DNA of 64,000 nucleotides. Origin: Tricholoma matsutake (lineage: Eukaryota; Basidiomycota; Agaricomycetes; Agaricales; Tricholomataceae). The notes below the pieces were generated by a model. The model saw only the letters and a list, made by a program, of their open reading frames with translations. It was not told the origin of the DNA and searched no databases. Position numbers and translations under genes: made by a program. Of this stretch, positions 9,354 to 20,091 are shown one piece after another. Position 1 is the stretch's first letter; each line of letters begins with the position of its first letter. The stretch is taken from contig AP026547.1 in NCBI GenBank assembly GCA_026075535.2, forward strand, positions 6,758,001-6,822,000, read 5' to 3'.

Positions 9354-12300
9354 AGGTTTCCCCATTGGTGACCCAGAATCATTACAATGTATTAGTATCC
9401 GAGGAAACCCAGAGTAAATCAGAAAAGGAAATCGAGGAGGAGTACAACTGTTACAAATCACGTGACCAAGAAAATTGCCAAGCACTATTTCCGAAAACCC
9501 CTAAATTCTTTATTTGCTCTGTGCAAATAGAACCAGAAATCACCTTGACTGTGGGATTGAAGACAGTGGACATGCATGCAGCTATTGATGTGGAAGCATT
9601 GCTTGATAGTGGTGCTACAGGATTATTTATTAATCGATCCTTAATTACCAGAAACGGTATTAACACACACAAGCTGGTGCAACCTATAATGGTGTACAAT
9701 ATTAATGGAACAGTCAATCATGGAGGAACTATCAAGGAGGAGGTGACTATGGTACTAAAGTATCAGGAGCATCAGAAGCGAGCCATATTCGAAGTGTGCA
9801 ATCTTGGGAAAACCAATCTAATAATAGGATGTCCGTGGTTACAGAAGCATAATCCCAAAATTGATTGGAAAACTGGGAAAGTACAAATGACTCATTGTCC
9901 TAAGGAATGTAATGTGTATGGGAGGAAGATGAAGAAGGAAAAAAGGAAAAAGAAAGAGAAAGAACGTCTGAGAAAGTATTTTGTTACGATGGAGGAAGTG
10001 GAGGATGAGGAAATGCCAAATGGGGAAGTTCCAATCATGATTGAGAAAGAAGAGCAGAAGCAAACCTTTAGAACAATTCGTGGAGGACAGTCATGGGACA
10101 AGAATATCGTGAAGGTGGAGAAGCCAGTGGAGGAATGGGTGCCAAAAGTGTATCATGAACATCTGTCAGTGTTCCAGAAGAAGGAGTCTGAGTGAATGCC
10201 GGTGTGGAAGCCATGGGATCATGCGATTGAGATGAAGCCAGAGTTTGTGCCGAAGAAGTCAAAGGTATATCTGTTATCTCTGATGGAACAAGAAGAAGTG
10301 GATGCGTTCCTGAAGGAGCAATTGCGCAAAGGATACATACAAGCTTTGAAAACACTGCAGATGTCACCAATATTCTTTGTGCCAAAGAAAGACCAAAGGA
10401 AGAGGATGTGTACAGATTATAGGTATTTGAATGAGTGGACAGTGAAGAATGTGTACCCCCTGCCATTGATCTCAGAAATAATTGACAAGGTGGGAAAAGC
10501 CAAGGTCTTTACAAAATTGGATTTACGATGGGGATACAACAATGTACGAATAAAGAAAGGAGATGAGTGGAAGGCTGCATTTGCCATGCGTCAAGGATCC
10601 TTCGAGCCACTTGTCATGTTTTTTGGGATGACTAATAGTCCCCCGACCATTCAAAATATGATGAACGACATTTTTTTCAAGGACGTAATAGACAAAGGCG
10701 TGGTAATAATATTTATTGACAACATTCTGATATTCACAGAGGATGAAGAGAATCATGAGGCGATAGTGCAGGAGGTGTTACAGAGGTTGGCGGAGAACGA
10801 TCTATTTTTGAAACCAGAGAAGTGTGTGTTTGGGGCAAGCGAGATTGAGTTCCTAGGATTATTGATCAGCCCTGATGGGATCAAAATGGATCTGATCAAG
10901 GTACAGGTGATCACAGATTGGCCTGTGCCCACCCATGTCAAGGAGGTTCAAGCCTTCTTGGGACTCGCAAATTATTATCATTGCTTTGTGCACAATTTTT
11001 CTAAAATTGCCACACCCTTACATAACCTTATGTGAAAGGGAGTAGTATGGAGGTGGGGAGAGCAGCAGCAGACAGTGTTTGAGGAGTTGAAGAGGAAGTT
11101 TGTGGAGGGACCGATATTAGCCCCAGTAGATTTCACATGCCTTTTGCGAGTGGAATCCGATGCATCCGATTTTGCTACTGGAGCAGTATTATCAATGCTG
11201 TGCGAAGATGACAAATGGCATCCTTGTGCATACTTGTCAAAAGGGTTGAATGATGTGGAGAGGAATTATGATGTGCATGACAAAGAGATGTTGGGGATAA
11301 TATGAGCATTGGAGGCGTGGAGGCATTATTTGGAGGGATGTACGCATGGGATTGAGATCTGGATGGATCATCAAAATCTGCAATAATTCATGTCCGCTAA
11401 AAAGCTGAATCGCTGGCAAGCGCGTTGGGCACTATTCCTATCGCGTTTCAACTTTCACTTGGTCCATAAAGTGGGAAGCTTAATGAGGAAAGCAGATGCA
11501 TTATCCAGACGTATTGATCATAAAAGGGGGGTGGAGGAAGACAATAAAAATGTTACCTTACTCAAACCCGAATACTTTCACATTTGCACTATGCGTAAAG
11601 GGCATCTATTAATAGATAGCTCGGAAACAGAAATGTTGTCTAAAATTAGACAATGTTCGGAAATGGACGATGAAGTAGGGGAAGCCGTGAAAGCTCTGAA
11701 GGGAGAGAAGAAAGGTAATATCAAAGGAGACAAATGGGCTGAGGAACAAGGGTTGGTGTTGTTTCAAGGAAAAGTGTATGTACTGAAGGATCAGGATCTG
11801 CGAAGGGAGATCGTCCGGTTACATCACAATACGCCGATTGCCAGACACCCAGGAAGATGGAAGACGTTGGAATTAGTAATGAGAAATTATTGGTGGCCCA
11901 GAATTTCAAAGTATGTGTTGGGGTATGTGGATGGATGTGATACGTGCATGAGGGGGAAGAAATTTCCAGAGAAACCTGCAGGAAAATTAATACTGAACCC
12001 TATACCTAAAGCGCCGTGGCGAGATATATCTGTGGATTTTATTACCGGATTACCTGAGGCTCAAGGGTACGATGCAATATTCATAGTATGCGACCGCTTT
12101 ACAAAGGAGGTCCATATTATTCCTACTACTACAGAAACCTCATCATTGGGCTTGGCGCGCCTCTATCTAAATCAGGTATGGCGGTTACATGGGTTACCCG
12201 ATACCGTTATCTCTGATCGCGGACCACAATTTGCTTCCGCATTTATGCGAGAACTAAACAACATATTGGGAATTCAAACTAAATTATCTACGGCATATTA

Positions 12301-13177
12301 CCCGCAGACTGATGGGCAGACAGAGAGAATGAATCAGGAGTTGGAGCAGTACCTACGTATGTTTGTCAACTACTGACAAACTGACTGGCCCGAATGGTTG
12401 GCAATTGCCAAATTTTCCCACAATAACAAATTCCATTCGGCTACTCGTATGACACCCTTTTTTGTGAATTATGGATATCATCCTCGCATGGGAGTAGAAC
12501 CCAGAAGGGAAGTCAAAGTACAGTCGGTAGAAGATTTTGTATCTAAGATGCAAAAGGTACAAGAGGAAGCAGAGGCGGCATTGAAGAAAGCACGTGATGA
12601 CATGATGCGACACACGGATCGTACTCGAGCACACGCTCCAGAGTACAAAGTTGGTGACTTGGTATGGCTAAGTACCAAGGACCTGAATATTCCACGATCT
12701 TCGAAGAAACTTACGGAGAAACAAGTTGGCCCATATGCAATCTCTAAAGTGATCTCGCCTAATGTGGTAGTGCTAAAATTACCCTGATCATTCAAGATTG
12801 ATCCCGAGATTAATGTATCCCGCCTACGCCCTTACCGCCCACCCACTATTTCTGGCCAACAAACTACTCCACAACCTCTGATAATAGTAGAAGGTGCTCC
12901 AGAATACATAGTTGAAGAAATTCTAGACTCACGTCTTCGACAGAACAAATTGGAGTTCTTAATAAAGTGGAAAAACTATACCGACGAAAATAATTCATGG
13001 GAACCCAAAGAGAATTGTAAGCGAGCACGTAACGCGATCGCCCAATTCTTTAAACGTAATCCAAATGCTCTGCGTCGCATTGCGAGAATGGTGTATGAGG
13101 GGATGAAATTCCAGCCTTACCAAAATTTCACAGAGGGGACAAACGTAATATTTTCTCGCCTGGAAGTTGAGGCATAA
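9350..13177 (+). pseudogene. Pol polyprotein of element C (PR-RT-RNase H-INT-chromodomain)
   Basis: This is one frame, -1 relative to gag, broken at 10193, 11033, 11303, 12374 and 12785 (all TGA) and 11384 (TAA). Visible domains in order: retropepsin LLDSGATGLFI (about 9600); RT with KLDLRWGYNNVRI and active-site FIDNILIF (about 10711), where the second catalytic Asp is Asn; RNase H with SDASDFATGAVLS; integrase HHCC zinc region (about 11820-11950) and DDE blocks DFITGL, SDRGPQF and TDGQTERMNQ; chromodomain [12 protein letters not shown] to NNSWEP (about 12900-13010). The coding order and motifs are standard for chromoviruses. The stops and the DN active site mean this copy is inactive. Confidence 0.9.
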
Positions 13178-13188
13178 AAGGGGGGTAA

Positions 13189-13587
13189 TGTTAGGAAACC
13201 ACCCCATTACCTAATAAAATTTCATTTTATTTTATTATGTCGAATTACGCTACATGACACCAAATTACACTACACTTGATAGTGTGAGAATTTTATTTCG
13301 CATGCATCAAAATGTACATGATGTACGAGTGCATCGGTAACAACAATGTACAATATGTGTAACATAGTATATAAACCCTAAATATATGCCTAGGGGACCC
13401 CAGTTGTGTTCTCTTAGGTATTCCACCTACGCTTTCAGTGTGAAAGGCCTTTGTCAACAAACTTACCTATTAATAACCCCTCGCATCAAAACCATCAATT
13501 CCCCCATCACGAGCGCGGATCCCGCCCCCTTCTTGTAGAGAGAACCCGCACGGTCTTAGCTAGCAGATAGTGGGTGTCGCCCTAACA
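13189..13587 (+). repeat. 3' LTR of element C
   Basis: Same length (399 bp) and ends as the 5' LTR. The tract AAAAGGGGGGTAA immediately precedes it. Confidence 0.92.
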
Positions 13588-13592
13588 ATACC

Positions 13593-15415
13593 ACAGTTTG
13601 TTCATGTAGTGGGTATCAGAGATGCTGCAGTCAATGGTAGAAAGCTTTTTGCAGAATTCATCAGAGTCATATCCTTCCAAACATCATGTAGAAATGAACT
13701 GTCTGCAGAGATGTTGAGCACCATGTTCACAGTCAAGTGTTTGAGCCAGTGATCCTATCAGAGTGGGGGATCAGCGAACTCAATATCAGCACAAGCATTC
13801 ATGTCAGGAATTTCGGCTGGCAAGCATGAAAGTGCATCAGCCACTGTGTTGTCCTTCCCTTGGATGTAAACAATTGTCATGTCAAATTGTGACATGTGTT
13901 CCATCCAGCATGCTTGTCTGTGGGACAGGTCTTTCTGGGTCTTGAAGTTTTCCAGAGTGCGATGGTCAGTGTAGACCAGAATTGGCAAACCAAGGAGATC
14001 AGCACACCATTTTTTTAATGCATGTACAATGGCTAGTAGTTCCTTCTCATGTACAGGATAGTGTTTCTGTGCATCCTTCAGCTGCATTGAGTCAAATGCC
14101 ACAGGTCTCGCAGTTTCCCATGTTTCTCCCCAACTGAGGACAGCACCCATGTGAAAATCACTAGCATCGCAAGTCACAAAGATTTTGTTGTTTTCTGGAT
14201 TTGCATGGTCGATTACTGTCAGGCATTCGTGTCCAACTACCAGTACTTTGATTGCATTGAAAGCATGCTGGTGTTCTTTACTCCACATCAGGAATTTCTT
14301 TTCGCATTCCTTTGTGGTCAAGGGTGTGAGGATTGACGTGTGATCTGCTAAGTTCAGTAAGAAAGCCACGATGTATTGTACAAGTCCCAGAAACCTTTGA
14401 ACATCTGAGCTGTTCTTTGGCACAGGCCACTGTAGGACCTTCTCCACTTTCAATGAGCAGGCCTCAATTCCTTTGCAGGAAATGTGGTGGCCCAAGAATT
14501 CTAATTCGGTTAGGAAGAATTTCAATTTCTTTGGGTTACAGTACAGTCGGCATTTACACAGCATGTGCATAATCAGTTTGATATGCTGGATATGTTCCTC
14601 GAGCATACTAGACCAGATGATTATGTTGTCTAGGTAAATGTGGCAGATGCATCTCAGGAATGGCTGTAGAGCATCTGTTACCCAGCACTGGTGCACAGGG
14701 GGCATGTTGCGGAGTCCTTGTGGCATCACTAGCCACTCATATAAGCCAAGCAGGGTAGTCACAGCCATAAGATGCACACTTTCAGGATCCATTTTTGTGT
14801 GAAAAAAACTGTCCATCATATCAATCTTGCTCCAGATTTTTCCTCTCCCCACGTCTGCTAATATGTTGTCGATGTGGGGTAATGGGTGGCAATCCATCAC
14901 TGTATTTGCATTCAGTTGTCAGTAGTTGTTTACCCAGCAAGGTAACACCATAGAGTCCACCTTAGGGATGAGGAAGGCAGGTGAGGCATGTGCAGAGGCA
15001 GAGGGTTGAATGCGGCCTGCTTCCAGATGCTTGTTAATCAAGGTGCTCCAAGCCTCCTGGAATCTCTGAGGGCACAAATATGAACATGTGCTTATTGTTT
15101 TTGAGGCATCCTTCACCATGATTTTGCAACACATGGTATCCAGCATCTCATCAACATGTGGGATGGGTTTGAAGACATCAGTGTAATGACTCTTAATGTC
15201 ACTTGCCAATTTCTCAAGTTGTTCTTTTGCTGCAAGTTGTTCCACTTGAGCATGGATTGCTGCCACAATATTGGGTTGAGTGATAAGCTTGCATGACACA
15301 TCCACAATTGGTTTCTGCATTGCGCATACATTTGTAATTCTTCCAACAGCAATTTTCACTTCTGAACATTAGAAGCAATTACTTCACGCAGCTTCAAGGG
15401 AGGTGCGACAGGGTG
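13593..15415 (-). pseudogene. RT and RNase H of element B
   Basis: It is open over 146 codons (15359-14919), then a stop, then 380 codons (14900-13758). Seen in order: RT fingers [37 protein letters not shown]; active-site HIYLDNIIIW at about 14630, with Asn in place of the second Asp; connection FLGHHISCKGIEA; RNase H FVTCDASDFHMGAVLSWG and VHEKELLAIVHALKKW; tail DNTVADALSCLPAEIPDM. The stop at about 14911 is TGA where N-N-Y-R is expected. It continues into the integrase piece at 7364 once element C is removed. Confidence 0.85.
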
Positions 15416-15949
15416 TCACAAATTGAAACTGTCAATTGTTAATGCAGACTTGCTGCATACATTCACAGTGATGTTATTATGATACATGAATGGCAGCCCA
15501 AGAATAATTTGGTGACATAAGTTTGCGGCAACAAGAGCATGTACAGTTTGGGCAGAATAGTGATTATTGGGATCATGAAGCTTTAGTTTGACCCAATGGG
15601 TCAGCAAAATCATAGATGATGCAGAAGATTCACCAAAGAATGCACTGGAGACAGGGTGTTCTTGTGGAAGTTTGCACAGACGAAGTTTCAGGCAGGAAGC
15701 AAGTTCTTGAGCAATCAGAACTATATGCGAGCCATGATCAATTAATGCTTTTATGTGTATGCGGTCATGTGAAGTATCCTCAGCAGTGCAGTGCCATATG
15801 AGGTGCGGGATGAAGAAAGGAACACTGCTTATGGAGTCATTCAAGTCACACAATAAATCACCATCCTCCCCCATCAAGATATTATGCTCATTTGTGGGCT
15901 GGCCAATTGATGCCATGAGGTATGCAGTCATGCCCATGACAGCTGCCAC
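15416..15949 (-). pseudogene. Protease region of element B
   Basis: A 177-codon open stretch. It contains HIKALIDHGSHIVLIAQEL, which occupies the place of the retropepsin active-site loop (usually D-S/T-G), followed by QIILGLPFMYHNNITVNV, which resembles the second conserved retropepsin block. The His after the catalytic Asp recurs in elements F and H, so it is a lineage character and not decay. The stretch sits between gag and RT as expected and is in a different frame from the gag open stretch it overlaps. Confidence 0.75.
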
Positions 15950-17364
15950 TGGTAGGTGTAGAAGTAGCAGGAGGGGTGAAGTGCACGATAGATGCCATGG
16001 GCAGCATCACTTCATCGTTAGGAATAGGCAGTGCAGTTAAACCAAGGCATTGGCATGCAGTGTTGACAGTGCCCATCATCTGCTTGATGTACCCTTCATG
16101 ACCTGGGAATTCACAAGTGTGTCCACTCAAAACATAGAAGTTACAACATTTCTTGCAACCATTGTGCGCCATGAGGTAACAATGTTCATGTTCAGTTAAC
16201 TTAGGGAGTCTACCCAGAGAGGTGGCAGAAAATGTAGACATAGTGTTGGCTTTAGCAGAAGTGGCTGACAGAGCCAACTGTCCTTGCAAACAAACAGTGG
16301 GGGCACAACATGCAGGGTCAGATAAGCCTACAGTGGAGCCAGAGCATTTGAGTATTCGAAAAGCATCCTCTGCCTCTTTTTGATGTGAGGCCAATTCTTC
16401 ATGGACCTTATCATCCAACTTGATGAGCAGTTGGATGAAAGTGTTCAGCTTTGTGTGCAGCCACCTCCATGACCATGGCAGCATTGCCATCTTCTGGAGC
16501 GGTGTTCTCATCATCAGATTCGGAGTCAGAGTTGTGCTTTTCTTTGTGATGATTGTAAGCATTGAGCAGTTCTTGCGAGAGATTTGCTTTGATCTGGGTG
16601 TGTAATTGAGGGGGTGAAAGGTGATATTGTAAGGGGACAACCCCTGGGTAGGGTACCCAGCCCCTTCCTATGTTTATATCAGTCATGGACTCATTCCTAT
16701 ATTCCTTTCCATTACATTACTCTAGCTTTGTTATCGTTTGGCTACAGCCTTATCTCAGACAGTTGGAGTAGTGACCCTTCTTTAGTTCATTATTATTAGG
16801 ATTTCCTCTGCTTATAGCAATACACTGGCCATGCTTTAGTGCCCCTTCTCTCTCTGATTGAGTCTCCTCTTGTTGCTGCAGGGTCTTGCCCTTACAGATA
16901 TCTCATGCCCTTCAGAAGGAGGTTATCATGATGAATGGTGGTAGAGAAATCCTGGAAGGCTGTCGAGCCCTGTTTAGTGTTGCAGACTTTGTGAACTAAG
17001 TCTTTCTCCCAACCAGCAGCCAACCATTGAGCATGGATTTTTGCCATGAACTCAGTGAAAGAGAGAGCTTCATAGTAGCTTTGTGAAGTTTGGAACCAGT
17101 CGCTGAACAATGGGTCTTCAAAGGCATAGGCTATATGTGCAACATATTCTGATTTCTGCAAGTTGTCTTTGTTGGTGAGGTAACCGCAAGCGAAGTGTTT
17201 GAAATGATGCAAGAGCTCTGCTGTTATCACGCCTGAAATCACAGTCAGTCATTTCCCATTATTGGGCATGAGGATGGCGAGGCCATTGTTGGACATGGTG
17301 AGTTGTCGAGTATATGCATTGTAAAAAGAGTCATTGTCAAACAATGATGATCATGAATGTGTAC
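15888..17364 (-). pseudogene. Gag of element B (split by a solo LTR)
   Basis: The N-terminal part (17242-16892) has TAELLHHFKHFACGYL and FEDPLFSDWFQ. After the solo LTR (16628-16896) the frame resumes at HLSPPQLHTQIKANLSQELL and runs to about 15888. It includes the Cys-rich stretch CKKCCNFYVLSGHTCEF. The target duplication GATAT is within the codons joining the two parts. Extent and order match gags A, E and F. Confidence 0.78.
16628..16896 (+). mobile_element. Solo LTR (269 bp) inside gag of element B
   Basis: Starts TGTAAGGGGACA and ends TCTTGCCCTTACA. It is flanked by a perfect 5-bp TSD GATAT (16623-16627 and 16897-16901). There is no internal coding sequence, so this is the footprint of LTR-LTR recombination. 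It matches none of the other LTRs in the window beyond the terminal bases. Orientation cannot be fixed. Confidence 0.88.
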
Positions 17365-17591
17365 AGCAATTTCCTTGCGAAGGAGGTGGAAGTTCACTGT
17401 GAGCTCGCAATGCTACAGAGTGCGGTGACAAAAACAGTGTGTGTGTGAGGGCAGGAAGGGGCAAAGACACTGGTGAGGGTGTATGTGCATTCTCAGGAGA
17501 GTGCAGTGCAGGTTGGCAACCTCTGCTACATGTTGTAAGCATGGTTGCAACAGATGGCAACCAAGACAGTTTGATAAAATCTGTTGATGGT

Positions 17592-17780
17592 TGTAAGGAT
17601 GCCCTTATATTTACACTTATTTACTAGCAACCTCCCAGCATGCACAGACCTTCTCAACACACAATCCTTACCTTTATCTTTTACCACCACCATCACCCCA
17701 TACTCTAGAGTCTTATAAAACATCTCTTCTGCTCGTTCTCTCTTTGTGTCTCTTGTTTAGTAAATCTCTCCAAGATTACA
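17592..17780 (+). repeat. 5' LTR of element D
   Basis: Runs TGTAAGGATGCCC to CCAAGATTACA. The next internal bases are C plus eight T, then GAATGTTG. It contains TCTTATAAAACA at about 17712, a plausible TATA-like promoter box. Confidence 0.82.
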
Positions 17781-17877
17781 CTTTTTTTTGAATGTTGCAT
17801 CAAGAGATCTTGTTGCCAGCTCATCACTGTCTTGTGTTGTATGCACCTCGCCTTTTTTTTTTCCCCACAAGTGCTAA

Positions 17878-18217
17878 TGTTGCCACAGCTCAGCTGCATT
17901 TTTTTGCTACTTTGGGAAATAAAATAGCTAAAATTCTGAAAATATTTGAGGACCTAGATCACATGATAAGCCAAGGGGTCCTCTGCCAACTCTAAGCAAT
18001 CTGACCACTGGTTCCCACCTTATGTAAGTGGCTTAAAATGCAGCTTAGCAAGCCACCATCCAAGCCACTTAAATAACATGGGAACCAGTGGTCAGATCGC
18101 TTAGAGTTGGCAGAGGACCCCTCAGCTTATCATGTGATCTAGGTCTTTAAATATTTTCAGAATTTTAGCTATTTTATTTCCCAAAGTAGCAAAAAATGCA
18201 GCTGAGCTGTGGCAACA
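17878..18217. repeat. Fold-back inverted repeat (~340 bp)
   Basis: Two arms of about 150 bp are near-perfect inverted copies. They begin TGTTGCCACAGCTCAGCTGC at 17878, with the reverse complement ending at 18217. The loop of about 60 bp itself contains the inverted words TAAGTGGCTT and AAGCCACTTA. It lies between the leader and gag of D. I see no coding content and no clear target duplication, so it is either a fold-back MITE or an inverted duplication. Confidence 0.85.
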
Positions 18218-18278
18218 CCATGGGCTACCACCATTCATCTTCTTGCTCATTCATCGCATCAATTGTCCATTATAACTG

Positions 18279-20058
18279 TTGCCCAGCCTGCCTATCACAT
18301 GCCTGCAAGCACTTGCTGTTGCCGACACTCTCATGAGTGAATCTGACCTCCCACCATTGACACCAAGCGAAGGGTGTACTCCATCCTTACCTGGTGACCA
18401 GTTTGACTTCCCAGGATCACAACTGATCCATGCTGCACCCTCTGTCCCAAAGTCATCTTCAAAGGCACATACACCCACCCCCATTGACAACACCTCTGAT
18501 TTGAAGAGTGCTTGCTCTTCACTTGATGACCAGTCCTTGCTCCATCCCAATATAATGTCCTCCCACACACCTGCCAAAGTCCTCCATGCCCAACCAAAAT
18601 ATATCCCACTCCTCTCGCCAGGAGAGATCTTGCTGTTGGTGATGCACCAATGGGAGATGGCCTGCAAGGATTTTTTCTCTGCTAATAAGAAACTTGAACA
18701 AGATGATCATGTTGCAGTGGTCTTGCCCAGCCTCAAAGATATGTGTGCCCATGATTGGGTTGCAATGCACTGTGACCATCTTGCATCTCTCACTTTTTCT
18801 GATTTTATGATAGAATTACAAAAGGAATTCCTTCCTCAGGGCTGGGATGATGAACTCCATGCTTGAATCTGCAACTCACAACTGCGCATCTCTGATTCAT
18901 TCCCAAAGTGGGTCAATGATATCTGGCACTTGAATATTATCCTCAGGAACACACCATACCACTTCTCTGATGACACCCTCCACCTTCGACTTGAAACCCT
19001 CCTCGACACCGACTTGCAGATCCATTCCAAGAATCGGAATGTGAAGGAGATCGCTGATGTGGCCACAAACAATTCTGGGGAGAAAACTGAAGAAGCTCAC
19101 CTCAGCTGCTGGATCTCTGAACTCCAAAAGCTTGCTGATGAATGTGCACACAATACCAAGCATTACCTCAAAGCTGCAGAGGATCTACAGTGAGCTCCTA
19201 AACATCAGGCACTTGCAAACAACTCCTGTGTCCAGAACATCAGCAACAATGTGAAACCACAAACTTCTACTGCTCCCTCAGTGGCACAATCGTCATCTCG
19301 CTCTAAGCCTCCTTGCCTAACAGAAAATGAATGCTCTTTATTGTTTAAGCACCAAGGCTGTTTGAAATGCTGTTGAGGATATCAAACCCATCGCACACCA
19401 GATTGTCCAAATGATTTCCCAGATGGACATAACTACAAAGAGCTGACAGAAGATTTGCTACTGAGCCACAAATGTGGCAACAATGGCACCATGAGCATGA
19501 AAGCTGTGGGCACTGTCATTTCCTCCACCAGTACAGAGAATGTCAGGGATGAAAATAATGGCTCGTCTATGGTGGGTGTGGTCATGCCTTCAGCAGTACT
19601 GGGTTCTGGATCTGTGACTGAAGAGGAGGTGAGCGCACCCCTCACTGTGCCCCATTTACATTGGCCATGTTCTATAATAGGTCCTGGTGCTGACAAACCA
19701 ATTACAGTGAACAGCATGCTCAATTGCAGAGCACACATTGTCCTCATTGATTCAGCGCTGGCTGATCAACTTGGTCTTCATCAGTATTGTTTGCACAGTC
19801 CCTTGCCCATTTCTATTGCTCTGAACAATTCTTCGTCATCTGATAGCCATTTGCATGAGTACATTAAAATTGAACCATATGTCACCAGAATTGGTGTGGG
19901 TTTCGCAGAGTATAAAAGCAATAGTAACTCCTGGTTTATGTGTCCCCTTGCTCCTTGGCCTCCCATTCCTTACTGTAAATCACATCACCGCAGATTATGA
20001 AAGTTGTTCTGCAGTTGACAGAGTACATAATTATGATCTCCTGAACCCACCTCCTTGA
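18279..20058 (+). pseudogene. Gag and protease region of element D
   Basis: Open segments are 18279-18866, 18930-19196 and 19455-20000, separated by TGA codons (18864, 19191 and about 19375) that fall where Arg fits. The first segment has an acidic, Ser/Pro-rich N-terminus and the capsid-like FSDFMIELQKEFLPQGWDDE. A degraded knuckle GCLKCC.GYQTH lies at about 19360-19390. The protease-like MLNCRAHIVLIDSALADQL is at about 19720; the catalytic Asp itself is gone. Similarity to gag of H (LVALKKKFLPCSW) supports the call. Confidence 0.7.
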
Positions 20059-20091
20059 AAGCCAAACCATAAAATAACCAATCATAAAAAG

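Larger units (their letters stand above)
7370..13587 (+). mobile_element. Ty3/gypsy chromovirus-type element C (complete length)
   Basis: It is 6218 bp, with two 399-bp LTRs and a perfect TSD ATACC (7365-7369, 13588-13592) inside the integrase of B. The order is LTR, gag with CCHC knuckle, protease, RT, RNase H, integrase, chromodomain, purine tract AAAAGGGGGGTAA, LTR. The LTRs differ at perhaps 15-20 positions by eye, many of them C/T or G/A. Five in-frame TGA codons and one TAA interrupt pol. Confidence 0.93.

Noticed and set aside
17878..18217. hAT MITE like MITEs 2 and 3
   Set aside because: No 8-bp target duplication at the ends and arms run through most of the element; left as a fold-back of unknown class.
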